Part shown: piece after piece, positions 21,727-33,701 of the stretch
How the letters are laid out: the number at the start of each line of letters is the position of its first letter
Numbering within the stretch: the first letter of the stretch is position 1
Source: Trichomonas vaginalis G3
Taxonomy: Eukaryota; Parabasalia; Trichomonadida; Trichomonadidae
DNA: 64,000 nt
Assembly (NCBI RefSeq): GCF_026262505.1
Contig: NC_067206.1
Span: forward strand, 34,053,896 to 34,117,895
Direction of reading: 5' to 3'
Notes under the pieces: model-generated
Seen by the model: the letters and a program-made list of their open reading frames with translations, nothing else
What the model was told of the DNA's origin: nothing
Databases searched by the model: none
Translations under genes and position numbers: made by a program

Positions 21727-23026
21727 GGGTGTCCAAAGGTGCGTTTAGCACAGCGCTCTATATGAGACTATTAAAGGAGATATATGCTGATTATAAATAT
21801 ATAATAAAAAATATGAATATATGTATATGATGAGTATGTTATATTTTGGCGCCATGCCGGGATATAAAATGAATTTTGAGACAAGAGGCGGTTTCGCGGG
21901 AAATTTTGGCGGGATTTTTTTCATTTTTTTAATGAATCATAAAGAAAACATCCTCGCTCTTGCAAAAAAATGCAAAGACTGTAAAAAAATCTACGAGACA
22001 TTGGTAAAATGCTTCGGTATGGATGCTCCTAGTTATTCCACTGTAACGTATCATGTTAGGATGTATCACTTCATGAACAAAAAGGCGCCCATCATAAAAA
22101 TTGACAAAAAATCGCCGGATCAAAGAAAAATCAAAGCAATTCTTCAAGCGCTAGATGAAGACCCAAGAGCATCACTCAGAAGGATAGAGGAGATGACAAA
22201 GATACCACGTACAACAGTCAGTTATTATCTGCACAATTATTTGAACTACAAACTAGCGTATACACGTTGGGTTCCGCACAACCTTAATTCAGTTCAAAAA
22301 AAATCTAGAGTCCAATCTTCGAAAGAGCTCCTCTCTATATTGGGTGCGTATCAATCCAAGAAGTTTCGCTTTTTAGTAACAGGGGACGAGTCTTGGTTTC
22401 AATATGCAACAGAAGCCAAAATCATGTGGATCCCGAAGGATGAAAATCCGCAAACATTCCCGAAGAAAAAAATTGACACACCAATGATGATGTTGTCGGT
22501 TTTTTGGGGCGTGAATGACATCATCGCAATTGATATTCTTCAAAAACCTAATACGATGAATGCTCAGTATCTAATTGACAATGTTCTTACTCAAATTATC
22601 AATTCTGATGAGTTTAAGAAATCCAAACAACAAAAACAAAAGTTTGCAATTCATTTTGATAATTCAAGAGTTCACAAAAGTCATAAGGTAATGAATTACT
22701 TGCTGGAAAACAATGTCAAAGTTGTTCCAAACCCAATTTATTCACCTGATATTGCACCCTCTGACTTTTATTTATTCGGCACGCCAAAAAAGAGAGCTGA
22801 AGGACGCGAATTCGCGAGTCCAGATGATCTTGAAAATTTTGTAAGAGAGCAATTTGAGCAATTTTCTCATGATGATTTAAAGCGTGTCTTTCAAGCCTGG
22901 ATCGATCGCTGCGAACGCGTGATTGAATCCAATGGTGATTATATTTAAATAAACTTTATATATATGTAACTTGTTTATTTCTATTCGCAGTATTCAGGTT
23001 TGTGCTAAACACACCTTTGGACACCC
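21727..23026 (+). mobile_element. Tvmar-type mariner DNA transposon
   Basis: 1,300 bp bounded by ~27-bp terminal inverted repeats, GGGTGTCCAAAGGTGCGTTT on the left and its near-perfect complement on the right (one mismatch), flanked by TA on both sides (21725-21726 and 23027-23028), the expected mariner target duplication. Length matches the T. vaginalis mariner family as I recall it (~1.3 kb). One long uninterrupted transposase frame makes it look complete and recent. It is inserted in the membrane protein gene. Confidence 0.93.
21821..22948 (+). CDS. Mariner transposase (DD34D)
   Basis: 375 codons from the first ATG; Met38 (codon at 21932, MNHKENILAL) is the likelier start and gives 338 residues, the usual size. 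Helix-turn-helix DNA-binding segments lie in the first ~150 residues (ASLRRIEEMTKIPRTTVSYY). Catalytic residues are visible: Asp in VTGDESWFQY, Asp in AIHFDNSRVH, and Asp in YSPDIAPSDFYLF, the last two separated by 34 residues as in mariner. The frame is uninterrupted, so the protein may be active. It catalyses cut-and-paste transposition at TA in the nucleus by binding the terminal repeats. Confidence 0.93.
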   Translation: MYMMSMLYFGAMPGYKMNFETRGGFAGNFGGIFFIFLMNHKENILALAKKCKDCKKIYETLVKCFGMDAPSYSTVTYHVRMYHFMNKKAPIIKIDKKSPDQRKIKAILQALDEDPRASLRRIEEMTKIPRTTVSYYLHNYLNYKLAYTRWVPHNLNSVQKKSRVQSSKELLSILGAYQSKKFRFLVTGDESWFQYATEAKIMWIPKDENPQTFPKKKIDTPMMMLSVFWGVNDIIAIDILQKPNTMNAQYLIDNVLTQIINSDEFKKSKQQKQKFAIHFDNSRVHKSHKVMNYLLENNVKVVPNPIYSPDIAPSDFYLFGTPKKRAEGREFASPDDLENFVREQFEQFSHDDLKRVFQAWIDRCERVIESNGDYI

Positions 23027-23684
23027 TATAATAGAAGTAATTTGCACTTATAATGACTTTCTTTTTATTATCCTCAACTTTATTTTCTTGACTATATGAA
23101 GTTAGTACACCAGTCTTGGGTATTGTGGCACTGCGTTCCACCTTACCCAATACTTGTGAATTTGACACTTTACAAAACCGTTAACGTATATTTTACAACA
23201 TGAACGCAAAAACTAACTTAACCTTAAATATTTACAAAGCCGCCAACAATTTCACCTCACTAACGAACTCACTAATGAAAAAATAAACGTTCTCATAAAT
23301 TTTCTTCTATATCTTCATCGTCAATGTTAACTCTATTGTAGTCATACTTGAAGTCATAAAGTTTCTCAAGTTTTGAAATGCATAGTCTTGTTAACTTACC
23401 TTCATCATCATAAGTTTTTATAAAACTACCATGACAATCTTTATAAACAGTCAGTGTATAGTCAACTGGTCTAGGATGAAGTGTAAAGAACATGTTATAC
23501 TCAGGAAGGAAGAATAAATGTTTAAATGTATGTTTGTTATATGTTTTGATTTGTATGAGTTGCTTTTGTTCTGTCATTTACATCCAAATAAAATAAAAAT
23601 ATAATAAAAAATAAACTTAAAAATAATGATATCACCACCATCACACGTATGAAAACATAGCACAAAAATAAATTTAGGTGAAGT

Positions 23685-23722
23685 GGTGAGATCTCACCTC
23701 TTTTTTCACCTCTTTTTTCACC
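23685..23722 (+). promoter_or_regulatory. Five-half-site motif, copy 1 (TCACC type)
   Basis: Palindrome GGTGAGATCTCACC (23685-23698) is followed by two more TCACC half-sites at exact 12-bp steps (ending 23710 and 23722) and preceded by GGTGA 8 bp upstream (23677-23681). It lies in the terminal repeat between the small basic protein gene and the terminal-repeat gene. Function unknown; the arrangement suggests cooperative protein binding. Confidence 0.7.
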
Positions 23723-26700
23723 CACTTGAATTCATTGCTTTATAACTCTCTTCCTTGGTTTCTTTTTAGTTGCTTTCTTCACGTCTGTCTCCAACTTGAC
23801 TGTCTTTCTTCTTCGTCCGTAATGATACCAGTTACTTCCACCAGTCAATGGGTCAAATGGTCGTTCATAAGGGTTTCCATACATTCCATAAGGTCCGTAT
23901 GGAAGAACTACTAGTGGAGAAGAAACATTTTCTTTAGTTCCATCGACTCTATTTAAATGCATTGTTTCACCTTTCATCTGGTCATTAAAGTCTTTTGCGT
24001 GTTTTGCAAACTCATCGTCCTTTCCTAAAGCATTTTCTGACTCAGTCGCAACCAAATTGGATGCTTTATTTATGAGCCCCATTTTATTTAATCTTAACTT
24101 CTTTGCAACCCAGCCTCCAATCTTTCCTTTATTTGCATCTAATGTCTTTGAAACCCTTCCTCCACTCATTTTATTTACTGCGTCATAAGCTCCAAGTGCT
24201 TTTGCTCCAAATGCTAATGCTTTTGTTCCCATTGCGCCTAAAGCTGCCCAAGCTACCATTTACCCCATATTAAAATCATCTCTCTTCAATATTATCTCAT
24301 AAAAGTTCTCGTTACTGGAGAAAGTCAATGAAACATAAACATTCTCATTCATAAACTTCTTTCTTATCTCATCTATTCTCAATAAAATATCTGAACAATT
24401 GCTAACATCTTCTACAACAGTTATTTCATCATGAATGACCTTCAAGAACAAGCTCATTTAATATGCAATTAAAATCATCTCAATAATGAGTCCATCCTTT
24501 CCATCTTTAGGTAGCACAACATCTTTCATTGAAGAAGGTTCGACAAGTCTTATGTTAAACTTACTGACAAAGTTTGTTATACTATAATGCTTCGGTGGCG
24601 AATACATGTAGTTTGAAAGACATAATATAGATTCTTCAGCAAATTCACTTATACTGGATTTATAACAATGTTCTCACGAGACCAAATACCACCAATTGAC
24701 AATCTTGTAAGCAATCCTGCTGAACCTTCAACTGTAAACGTCGATGGTAACATTCCACGAAGGTCATCTATTGACATCTTTGAGTCACTGAATTTAAATA
24801 TTTTCTTAAAGCAATCGTCATTATCTAACCATGCAATAGCTTTGAAGTTTTCATTCGAATATACATCTGCTTCATTAAATGTAAAACCTGACTTCTTTGC
24901 AGAGATGACTTTAAAATCTATTGAGTTTGTTTCAAAATATTATGCTATGGTAAATTCTGAAGGTAATGGATGCCCTTCCGCAGTCAGTTGTTCTCTCACT
25001 ACCGTTTGAAGTTTTGTATTAAAAACTTTCATGTCATCTCCTGTATCTAAGTTCACATACACAGCAACAGGGAAACTATCTTGCTTCTTGTTTCATCATT
25101 ATATCTCAAAACATTAAAGTTCTTCAATAATATTGTTCTTCCTGCTGGAATACTTCGAACCTGTCTGATTTCAATAGCTTTCTCACCCCTACATACTCTA
25201 CCCAGTGTCTTGGATATTCATAAGTATACTGACTTTCTTGAATTTTGGTAGGTTTCATCATAACGTTTTCATAGTATATCTTTATACTCTTGTCAGTTAG
25301 ACTCGGTGCTATGTTCTGAATATTTCTGACTTGCATTTTTAATGGAGATAAAATGAAGCATTTAATACATGACGTAGATGAAGACATGAATGAAACTACA
25401 GACAAACTTAACTCTTCTCTTATTCTTCCTTTCAGCAAAATTATGAATTCTGTTCAAATGGTGTGTATTTCTATTGTGGAAAGATGGGTTCAGGTAAGAC
25501 ATTTAATTTAATTCGTCATATACTCATAACAGAGCGTTTAGGAAACGACTCTTACTATGACCAAATCATTATATCAGCAACTTCAGACTCTATGGACTCA
25601 ACAGCGAAAACATTTATGTCAAAAGTTCAAGCCTCTGTCGTTAAAGTTCCAGACAGTGAACTCATTGAATTTCTTCAACGTTACATTCGACGTAAGAGGA
25701 AATATTATGCTATCGTTGAATTTATACAGTCAGGAATGCAAAAGACTTCTGAGGAGATGGAAAGAATTATTGACAAACACCACTTACGTCAGTACTCAGG
25801 AGTTTACGATATGAAACGACTTACAAACTACATTCTGTCAAAACTTTCAAAATACCCCTTCAAAAAGTATCCATCAAACACTCTGCTCGTTTGTGACGAC
25901 TTCGCCGGAAAAGGTTTAGTGTCAAAGCCTGACTCACCATTAGCTAACATCATAACTAAGTCAGACATTACCACTTAACTGTAGCAATACTTATGCAAAC
26001 ATGGCGTTTCCTTGCTTTAAACATAAAACGTCTCATAACTGACTTCGTTATCTTTCAAGGTTTCTCACGTTATGATATTGAACTCATTTGGAAACAGTCA
26101 GGTATAACATTACCTTTTGAAGAAATTTGGGAAGCATATAAGTCTCTCATCTCTCCTCGTTCATACCTTGAGATTCATATCATGACTAATACCATTAAAG
26201 TCAAAAATATTCCATGGGAACGACCAACATTGTTTTAAAGTTTAACCTTCAATTGACTGATGGTAAACAAATTCCATGCATCTCTGTCGCCATTTCTGTT
26301 AATATTTTTGCTGTCATTCATATCATCCACTTCCCCATCCGTTAACTTTTGAGGATATGCGTTAGAATAGCTGTTCTTAAATGAAGGCTTTTCACCTTTG
26401 AGAGCATAAACTCTATAACTTTCTGCATACTTTATGTTTGAACCTCCTGAGCCATCATTGACATAAATTTTTATAGGCTTCCACCCTTTGTTCATATTCC
26501 TGCTTCTTCCCTTAGCTCTTTTTTCAGTAGGTTCATCTAACTCTTCCGCCAGAACTCTTATTATCATTAATCTTTTCATTAATTCGGATAATTACGTCAT
26601 AAAGACTATATTCTGTTTTCGGTTTTTGTAAATAATGAGTCAAAATTTCTTTTCATCATTACATCGCTGACATTAATGATTATCACCAATTCCTTTTCAT

Positions 26701-27540
26701 TTATTCTCTTCATTAGTTCTGCAATAATGACGAAATATTATATATCTGTTAATTTATTCTCTTCATCGAGGGTTATAGAATTTTTGAAATTGAATCATTA
26801 ACTCCTCTAAATAAATCAATACTTCAGGGTACACGTTTTTAATGTCTTGAATAACCCGACCAGTATCCTGTTGTTCATGTTCTTCGTTCCCGTTCGTACG
26901 TGGTTTTATATCTCTAACCATTTCATCAACGCAGCCATAACCGAGGGTTTTGTTGCTACCTGTTCGAAAATCCGTCCGTTATGTATGGTATAACAAATAA
27001 TTTCTTTTGTGTTTTTAAAACATTTGAAACAAGTTTTTTAAAACCATCTACAAAATTTCCTGTTTCACCTAATGTTCTGCAGCATTTACAAGCTCACCCA
27101 TTCCCGCTTTTGACCCCAAAAACGTCCATATTGCATTTATTTCACTCTGTATAGTTGTCCATTCAGCGAAACTAACACCCGCATTCGCTAAGCTGAAAAT
27201 GAAAATTCAGTGGATCGAACTTAATTCCACCTTCTTTTTCAATTTCAACGAACTCACTAACATGAATTTTAAATTTCTTTCGTTAAAATTGTTTTCCCCG
27301 ATGTTATGTCATTAACGAAACTATCACCGTCAAAAGTTAACGAATTCAATTTCGTGTTGATGCTTTTATTTCATACACCGCTTTATCGATAGTTTTTGGC
27401 TCACCTTCTTTAGAAGCATATGAAACATTAATGAATGAATTAATGTATTTCGTGAATGAGTTAAAATCAATGATTTTCATTAATGACGCCTTTAATGATT
27501 CATTAACTGTTGAATCCCTTAAGTAATTAATGAACTGTCA

Positions 27541-27570
27541 TGGGCTTCGCCCTGGTCGCTTTGCGACTTT
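27541..27570 (+). repeat. Double-hairpin micro-element, copy 1
   Basis: Two perfect triloop hairpins 2 nt apart: GGGC-TTC-GCCC (27542-27552) and GTCGC-TTT-GCGAC (27555-27567), followed by TTTATGAA. The homologous site in the complete Polinton (around 50450-50462) reads TCATTTATGAA without the hairpins, so this is a net 28-bp insertion in a TTTATGAA target. Confidence 0.75.
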
Positions 27571-29885
27571 ATGAAAGGTACACTGCAAACCGTCGAGTTT
27601 GGATCAAATGCTGTAGTTGGTGCAGGAATATTTAATAATAAGTCATTAAATCATTAAGTGACGTAAATAATGTGTTCGTTTTTGATTTAATTTCTTTAGC
27701 ATCTGTATATATGGTAATTTTATTTCTGTAGTTTCTGAATTAAAGATATTCGCTAAAATGTTTTGTAAACTGTTTTGAACAGCAGTATAAACCGTTGAAT
27801 CCGGAACTCTTACGATTTCACCGTCCTTAATAAAAGGCATTGCACATGGTGAGTGCTTGGGTCAAATCTTTCGGGATTATAATTCAACATATATTTCTAA
27901 TGCTTCATATACAGACTTATTTACTGTTGTGTCGTTCTTCATGACAACTTCACCATTTACAATGAATGGCATTGTACATGGAGTTAAAATAGGGTCAAAC
28001 TTTTCATAGTCCTTCCATGTTATGTATTTCTCGGTATTTCCATCACTGATAACAATATATTTGTCAGTAAGTGTGAGAGAGTATTGACCAAAATATAAAC
28101 GTTTAGCTCTGTCAGCTTCATACGCATATGCAGCTATACTCATATTTTAATGAGAATAAAATGTTGTTTTATTTGCAAAGTACAGACCCAAACGAATACG
28201 GGACAGTAAAGCTACAAACAAACTTAGGTCTACAGAATGAGCCACTTGCATTCAGAATGGTTGACTTCAATACTATCGCTTCATTCGTTATAACAGATGA
28301 AACAGATTTCATGGAGCTTGAAATAGATGGAAAGAAGCACGAAATAAGATTTCACAATAATGTAGAATATAAGATGGAAACATTAGCTGGAGTGTAAATG
28401 CTCTCATAATACTACAATAAACAAGGATAACGGAGAAAACTTAATGAATGTTAAACTTATTGCAGGAGTTTGAAGTTCAGTTATGCGAAGGAGTTTAAGA
28501 TACCAAGAATGAGTCATAGAGTACAACTTCTTGGGAGCATACCATATGACATTTCCTTTGAAAAGTTTGACAAAACGATTGAGATGAAATCTTGTCCATA
28601 CGTATGTTATGGTAATGTTTGTACATTGAGTCAAAAATAGCTAATGTCACAGGTATTTCAGGAGTTAATAGTAAAGGTTCAGTAGAATATAAATCCTTCT
28701 GTTATGCAGTCAATTCAATGTTCATTCCAAACGTTCCTGTCATAGCAACTCATTTAGGTAAATGGGTTCGCATTAGTCCTCATAATTTGAAAGACATGCA
28801 ATTCAGACTTGTTGACTTTCAAGGAGAGCCTGTAGAACTGAAGGCACCAGTGCGAATGACTGTTGAAGTTGACTTTTTAGAAAATATTAAATGCAACAGC
28901 TTACAGAGAGAACTCAGAGCTAAAAATATAAAGTATGAATGTTATGTATTAGGTCATGAACTTTGTTGTTGCTGTTTGATGAAACAAATGAGTTAGTTAT
29001 GTCAGTCAAGAGAACAGAAAAATATTGTGTTAGTGAAAACTGCACCAAGTCAATAAGATTAGGTTTGCATTATGAAGATGAGTTCGATACTGTTGAAGAA
29101 GTTTTGGATAGATACTATAAGTGCTTTAATTTACTAAAACATATTTCAAACAAAGCTTATATTCTGTTGAAAGTTTTGTATACTCGTTCGAATATTTATA
29201 CTTAAACTCAACTCCTGTAGTTCCTGGTGTTTCAATGATGCGGATTACCTATTTCATTGAATGGTGGCGTTTGACCACAGCATTCGATTTCAGGGTCGAG
29301 ATAGTCAATGACACATTGCTTTCCTGTTATTCGTGATTATACATTTTCAAGGTCCTCCTTTGTTAGAATTATTTGGTTCTTACTTATAAGATTTATCAAA
29401 AGCTTCTTATCGTCTTTGAGTAAAAATGTTTTGGTATAACTGAAGAAGGTAATGGTCTACGTTATCTGAAGGATTTGTTTGAACATTTGTGTAAGGGTTG
29501 TCGTTGGCTTCTCTTGAAAGAATTTGGTCCAGTGGTGGATACTCTAACTTAACATCTGATGTGAGCGTTAGCGTTTGAAGCTTGTTTAAATTCACGGATT
29601 TCAGCTCTGGTTCTGGCTCTTTCAAACACTCCGAACTATAATTCTTTATGACAATATTGTTTGTCGTTCGTGAGTCAACATTTGATGTTGGTTCAATTGG
29701 AACATTAACGGCACCAGCTAAGATGGACTTACTTCTCATTTCATATAGAATAAAAACCTTTTATATGTATGAAATGAACAATATACTCGACAAGGGTTTG
29801 AATGTAAAGCTAACGAATGAAAATATTGTTGAATTCACTGAGACAGGTGCAGTGTATAAAGATGTAGAACTACTGAACAAAAAGC

Positions 29886-29910
29886 NNNNNNNNNNNNNNN
29901 NNNNNNNNNN
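29886..29910. other. Assembly gap (25 N)
   Basis: Twenty-five undetermined bases. The Polinton fragment ends on its left and unrelated sequence starts on its right, so the junction is a scaffold join rather than a sequenced boundary. Confidence 0.95.
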
Positions 29911-30737
29911 AGATGTAGTATTCTCTATCACTCATATGCTTGGTCATGTATTCATATGCTGACACTACCTGTCTTTAATGCATGCACGCTTCATGTTAAT
30001 ATGGGTTCTACCACTATTCAATTTTGCAAAGTTGTTTCCGAATTCTTCCAAAATGAAGACCTGAAAACAACTGCTTGTTACGTATTACAGACATATTGCA
30101 TTGATACTGTGCTGATTGTTGTAGAAAGTTTAATTAGATTGTTTTGTTCTGGTATCTCTCATCTTCTCATGACAGAAATCAACAGCAACGACAACTTACT
30201 AATGAGTTTGTTTTCACTCATATGTATGTAGTTTTAGTTCTGATTGGAGCTGGCTTCATAATGAGATCCTCATCAATTGCATGAGGGAATCATAACAAAG
30301 CAGCTCTAGATGTATATGCTCTAATTAACCGGGTTGTATGCGTCTTGTAACGTCAGCTTTGTAGTCATTTGGGGCAATTCAAAAATTGAGATGAGAGAAA
30401 TGATAAAGACTCTGAGAAGGCTTTGGCGTTAGTTGTAATCCATTACTTAACTAGCTGTATGCTAAGCTGTTTAAGGAATAGTTCGATTAGATCTGTTTTG
30501 ATATGATTTTTTCTCATCATAAAGAATTGAGAAATCATAGAAAAACAACTTCAATGGTTTACCATCATCTACTATGCTATGTAGAATTTTGGAAATTGTC
30601 TGTTAATCGATTTTCGAGATTGACTTTCAAATGCTATAATCAAATGACAAAACTAAGTCTAGATTTCTACGACATACATCAAATCATGATGTTTGTAAGT
30701 CGATGAGATTAGATTTTTGAAGGAATGACCAAGCGAG
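29911..30737. other. Unassigned sequence between gap and Polinton
   Basis: About 830 bp with somewhat more balanced composition than the host spacers. Short open frames of 91 and 67 codons (29956-30231 and 30503-30706) show no recognisable domain and no initiator. It is unrelated to the Polinton sequence on either side as far as I can see, so it is probably host flank or a mis-joined contig. Confidence 0.4.
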
Positions 30738-31330
30738 AGTTAGTAACACATCTTGGGTATGTGGCACTGTTCCACCTTACCCAATACTTGTGAATTTGAC
30801 ACTTTACAAAACCGTTAACGTATATTTTACAACATGAACGCAAAAACTAACTAACCTTAAATATTTACAAAGCCGCCAACAATTTCACCTCACTACCTCA
30901 CTAAAAAATAACGTTCTCATAAATTTTCTTCATATCTTCTCATTCAATGTTAACCCTATTGTAGTCATACTTGAAGTCATAAAGTTTCTCAAGTTTAAAA
31001 TGTCAATTTATAACTTACCTCTTCATCTAATTTTATATAAACTATCAATCTTTATAAACAGTCAATGAAGTCAACTGGTCTATGTGTAGTGAAACATGTT
31101 ATCTCAGGAAGGAAGAATAAATGTTTAAATGTATGTTTGTTATATGTTTTGATTTGTATGAGTTGCTTTTGTTCTGTCATTTACATCCAAATAAATAAAA
31201 AATAATAAAAAAATAAAATAAAAATAATGATATCACCACCCTACACGTATGAAAACATAGCACAAAAATAAATTTAGGTGAAGGGTGAGATCTCACCTCT
31301 TTCCTTTTACCTCTTTTACCTTGAATTCAT
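30738..31330 (+). repeat. Left terminal inverted repeat of the Polinton
   Basis: About 590 bp matching the reverse complement of the right end, with the left fragment's terminus as a third copy. It contains a degraded copy of the small terminal-repeat gene and, at 31284-31297, the GGTGAGATCTCACC palindrome of the five-half-site motif. It is more diverged than the other two copies. Confidence 0.85.
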
Positions 31331-32070
31331 TGCTTTCAATCTTCTACCGTTACTTTTCTTAGATTCATCAGTTGTCTCATGAAGTAATCTTGCTCAAAAG
31401 TTCCTTCTTTATCTAATTGGTTTGCTTTATCTTTCTAAACTAACTCTACCATCTCATAGTTATAAATGAAAAAACCTTCTGAATAAATTCACTGATTTAA
31501 TGTATTTCTACCAAAAACTTTTAGTTTCATTGCTTTCAGTGACTTAGTCGTCATTCAATCAAATAAAAATGTTAATATTAATAAACGTAATAACGTTATT
31601 TTTCATGTTAAGGAAACGCAGGATTTTACGAATTTATTTTGGTGTAGGTTCTGGTTTAAATGTTGCGAGTCGGTTTGGAGTTGACTTACTTAACAGGAGT
31701 TGAACTTCCATAGTTCAGAGTATGAGTGTGTTATGTTGAGGCGTTGGTTTTGGCGATGGTTTCGGAGTTTGTTTTAACTTCAGCTACTTCAGTAATTATT
31801 TACAACATTTGCTTTATTTCTTTTCACAATCATTACTGCCTCCTGCGTAGCTAGCAAACCTTGTGGGAGACCATATTTATATAAACTTGACCAAATGCTA
31901 TCTTGACAGAAGCTGTGAACACCTACACCTTTGGTAGACTTGCCTTCTTGGCCATGGCAGCTCGTAAAAAAAATCAAATAGGTGCTCCATAATCGTTTGG
32001 TAAAGTTTGTTTCATAGATGGTGAAGGTTCACGAGAGCTTGATGAAGAACTCATTTATAAGCTTTAAAAA
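31331..32070 (-). pseudogene. Relic of a small Polinton gene with Pro-rich tail
   Basis: The reverse strand carries a Ser-rich start (MSSSSSSREPSPSMKQTLPN just below 32060) and, further on, a Lys/Pro repeat tail of PKPSPKPTP type. The gene is broken. Position next to the capsid gene suggests a minor virion protein. No family is recognised. Confidence 0.45.
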
Positions 32071-32084
32071 TAAACGTTCATCCT

Positions 32085-33659
32085 TTATTCCTCACTGTCG
32101 TCAGTTGCTAAGTTATAGTCGTCAAGTCTTATTATTGGTATGCCTGACTGTCTTACTTGTATTGCAAAGCAACAATCCCTCATAAATCCAATAAGTGGCT
32201 TTGGTACGTTTTCAGTTGCTAGTTCAATAGGTCCTTTAACAGACAATTTGTATGTTATTGGAGCAGTAGATGTTTGACCTTGCTGGAAGCAAAAGTCCAC
32301 TTCTGTTGGAAAACCACATAAGAAATGTGTGTTGTCATAGCTATCCCATTTATGTTCCACACTACCATCATCCACCAATGACCTCATAACATCTTCATTA
32401 AATCCAATCATATCATTGTTTGTATTGCAAGCGTTCGCAACCATTTCATAAAATACAGGTCCATATGATTTTTCAGGTTCTGCAGGCATATTTCCATAAG
32501 CTCCCATGGAAAGCTGAAGATATTTAAACTTAGGGTTCTCAAAATTAACATAATAGTTGTCTTTCTTTCTAAATAGTGCCCAAATACTTTTAACATTAAT
32601 AGGCGTATAAGCTGCTGTAAATGTTGCACTTGAACTATCTGTATTCTTTGAGAATGAACCGTCCATAGGAATCCAATCCATAACTTTAACAGGAAAACAT
32701 AAAGCCTCGTTTGTATAATGTTCTACAAGTTCTGTATAAATGTTAGGGTCTAAAGAGAATGACTTTGGATGAATGAAACATTCATTAAAATCCATCTTTG
32801 TTCGAAATAGTTGCTGGGTTACAGTTGTAATAGTAACTGTTCCACTAGCTTCTATTGCCTTCGTTATCATAGTGAATGGTTCATTCCATGGAACAAATTT
32901 ATTTGTCGGTGGATTTGAATCTGAAGCAAATGCAACTTTAAGAGTTGGATTGAAAGCAATGATATCATTTACAGATATAGATGTGCATTGTAATGCGTCG
33001 CTACTGAACTTTACTTTAAGCTGAATGTTACCAGCAAATGCAGGAATAAATCTTATAGCTTCTAATGGTAAAAACTTTCTAACAGGAATTCTTAAACGAA
33101 GCTTAAAATCAAATGATTTTCCTGCTGTAATTGGACCACTAACAATTTGTCCTGTTCTGCATGTTCCCGAATGACTCCATACATCTTCATGTCGAGTCTT
33201 TGAGAAAACATCTACTTTCTTTATTTGTTCGGTAGTTTGTGAGTTTGAAGTTATATATGCTTCTTCTCTTGCGTTGTCTTGAGAATATACGATACGACCA
33301 TTTGCAAGGATTTGATATCCAGCAACTGCATAGAAAGCGTCATCGAAACCAATCCAAAATCCTGGTGGGTTTGTTTTATTGGAACCTGAACCAATTTCTT
33401 TATCTGCAATAAATTGACCTTCCATTTTATACGTAATGAATGTATTGTAAAGGTCCAACATATTTTCACCAGGAGGTGAGAGATTGAATGTTACCCATGT
33501 GTTATCTTTAGCAGTTCCAGGTTGTGATGGAATCTTTGCGTCAGAATATTTTCTATTAGTGTCACCAATTTGAACTGCATTGTCTATGATATCGAAATAT
33601 GAGCGAATCTGATGAATATGCTCTGCTGGAGTAAATTCGTTTAACTGTTCGTTCTGCAT
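32085..33659 (-). CDS. Probable Polinton major capsid protein (double jelly roll)
   Basis: 524 residues, uninterrupted. The protein is rich in beta strands with the sequence features of a double jelly-roll major capsid protein: an N-terminal helix-containing stretch (EHIHQIRSYFDIIDNAVQIG), an early LDLYNTFITYKMEG strand pair, and FLPLEAIRFIPAFAGNIQLK followed by VKF, the segment typical of the end of the first jelly roll in Polinton-like capsids. Size is right for the family. Trimers of this fold build icosahedral capsids. The upstream region carries TTTTTATCCGAA just before the ATG, shared with the gene at 34443, and probably a promoter. Assignment is from fold-level pattern and position, not from a search. 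Confidence 0.7.
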   Translation of the reverse strand: MQNEQLNEFTPAEHIHQIRSYFDIIDNAVQIGDTNRKYSDAKIPSQPGTAKDNTWVTFNLSPPGENMLDLYNTFITYKMEGQFIADKEIGSGSNKTNPPGFWIGFDDAFYAVAGYQILANGRIVYSQDNAREEAYITSNSQTTEQIKKVDVFSKTRHEDVWSHSGTCRTGQIVSGPITAGKSFDFKLRLRIPVRKFLPLEAIRFIPAFAGNIQLKVKFSSDALQCTSISVNDIIAFNPTLKVAFASDSNPPTNKFVPWNEPFTMITKAIEASGTVTITTVTQQLFRTKMDFNECFIHPKSFSLDPNIYTELVEHYTNEALCFPVKVMDWIPMDGSFSKNTDSSSATFTAAYTPINVKSIWALFRKKDNYYVNFENPKFKYLQLSMGAYGNMPAEPEKSYGPVFYEMVANACNTNNDMIGFNEDVMRSLVDDGSVEHKWDSYDNTHFLCGFPTEVDFCFQQGQTSTAPITYKLSVKGPIELATENVPKPLIGFMRDCCFAIQVRQSGIPIIRLDDYNLATDDSEE

Positions 33660-33701
33660 GTATTTACTTCGGATAAAAATATCTATTTACTTCATTATTC
33701 T

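Larger units (their letters stand above)
21185..23099 (-). pseudogene. Type I membrane protein gene cut by a mariner and a Polinton
   Basis: 21185-21726 encodes a C-terminal part: an acidic beta-type ectodomain piece, a Pro-rich linker, a Val/Ile-rich membrane segment (WAIAVIVVAVVIVIVVIVVV), then a basic and Ser/Ala tail (KKSKKGSSSGAAAA). The frame runs into a mariner at a TA, and on the far side (23029-23099) the same strand stays open (SQENKVEDNKKKVIISANYF) until the Polinton end at 23100. So both elements sit in one host gene. The 5' part of the gene is not found in the window. No named domain is recognised; a surface protein is likely from topology. Confidence 0.65.
23100..29885. mobile_element. 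Polinton/Maverick fragment, rearranged and broken
   Basis: Starts with the same terminal repeat as the complete element (AGTTAGTA...TCTTGGGTAT). Compared with that element, 23100 to ~26520 is an inverted copy of its right-hand 3.5 kb (terminal-repeat gene, basic small protein, coat-type protein, packaging ATPase, small structural gene). From ~26520 to 29885 it copies the adjacent interior 3.3 kb in the opposite orientation (fibre-like gene through the small coil protein). The order is thus rearranged by an internal inversion, or misassembled. Identity is very high (about 98% where I compared by eye), so it is young, yet the genes carry well over ten breaks. Some of these may be sequencing errors, as the copy ends at an assembly gap. 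Confidence 0.85.

Noticed and set aside
29956-30706. Two short forward reading frames next to the assembly gap
   Set aside because: No domain, initiator or homology to other parts of the window; length is compatible with chance.
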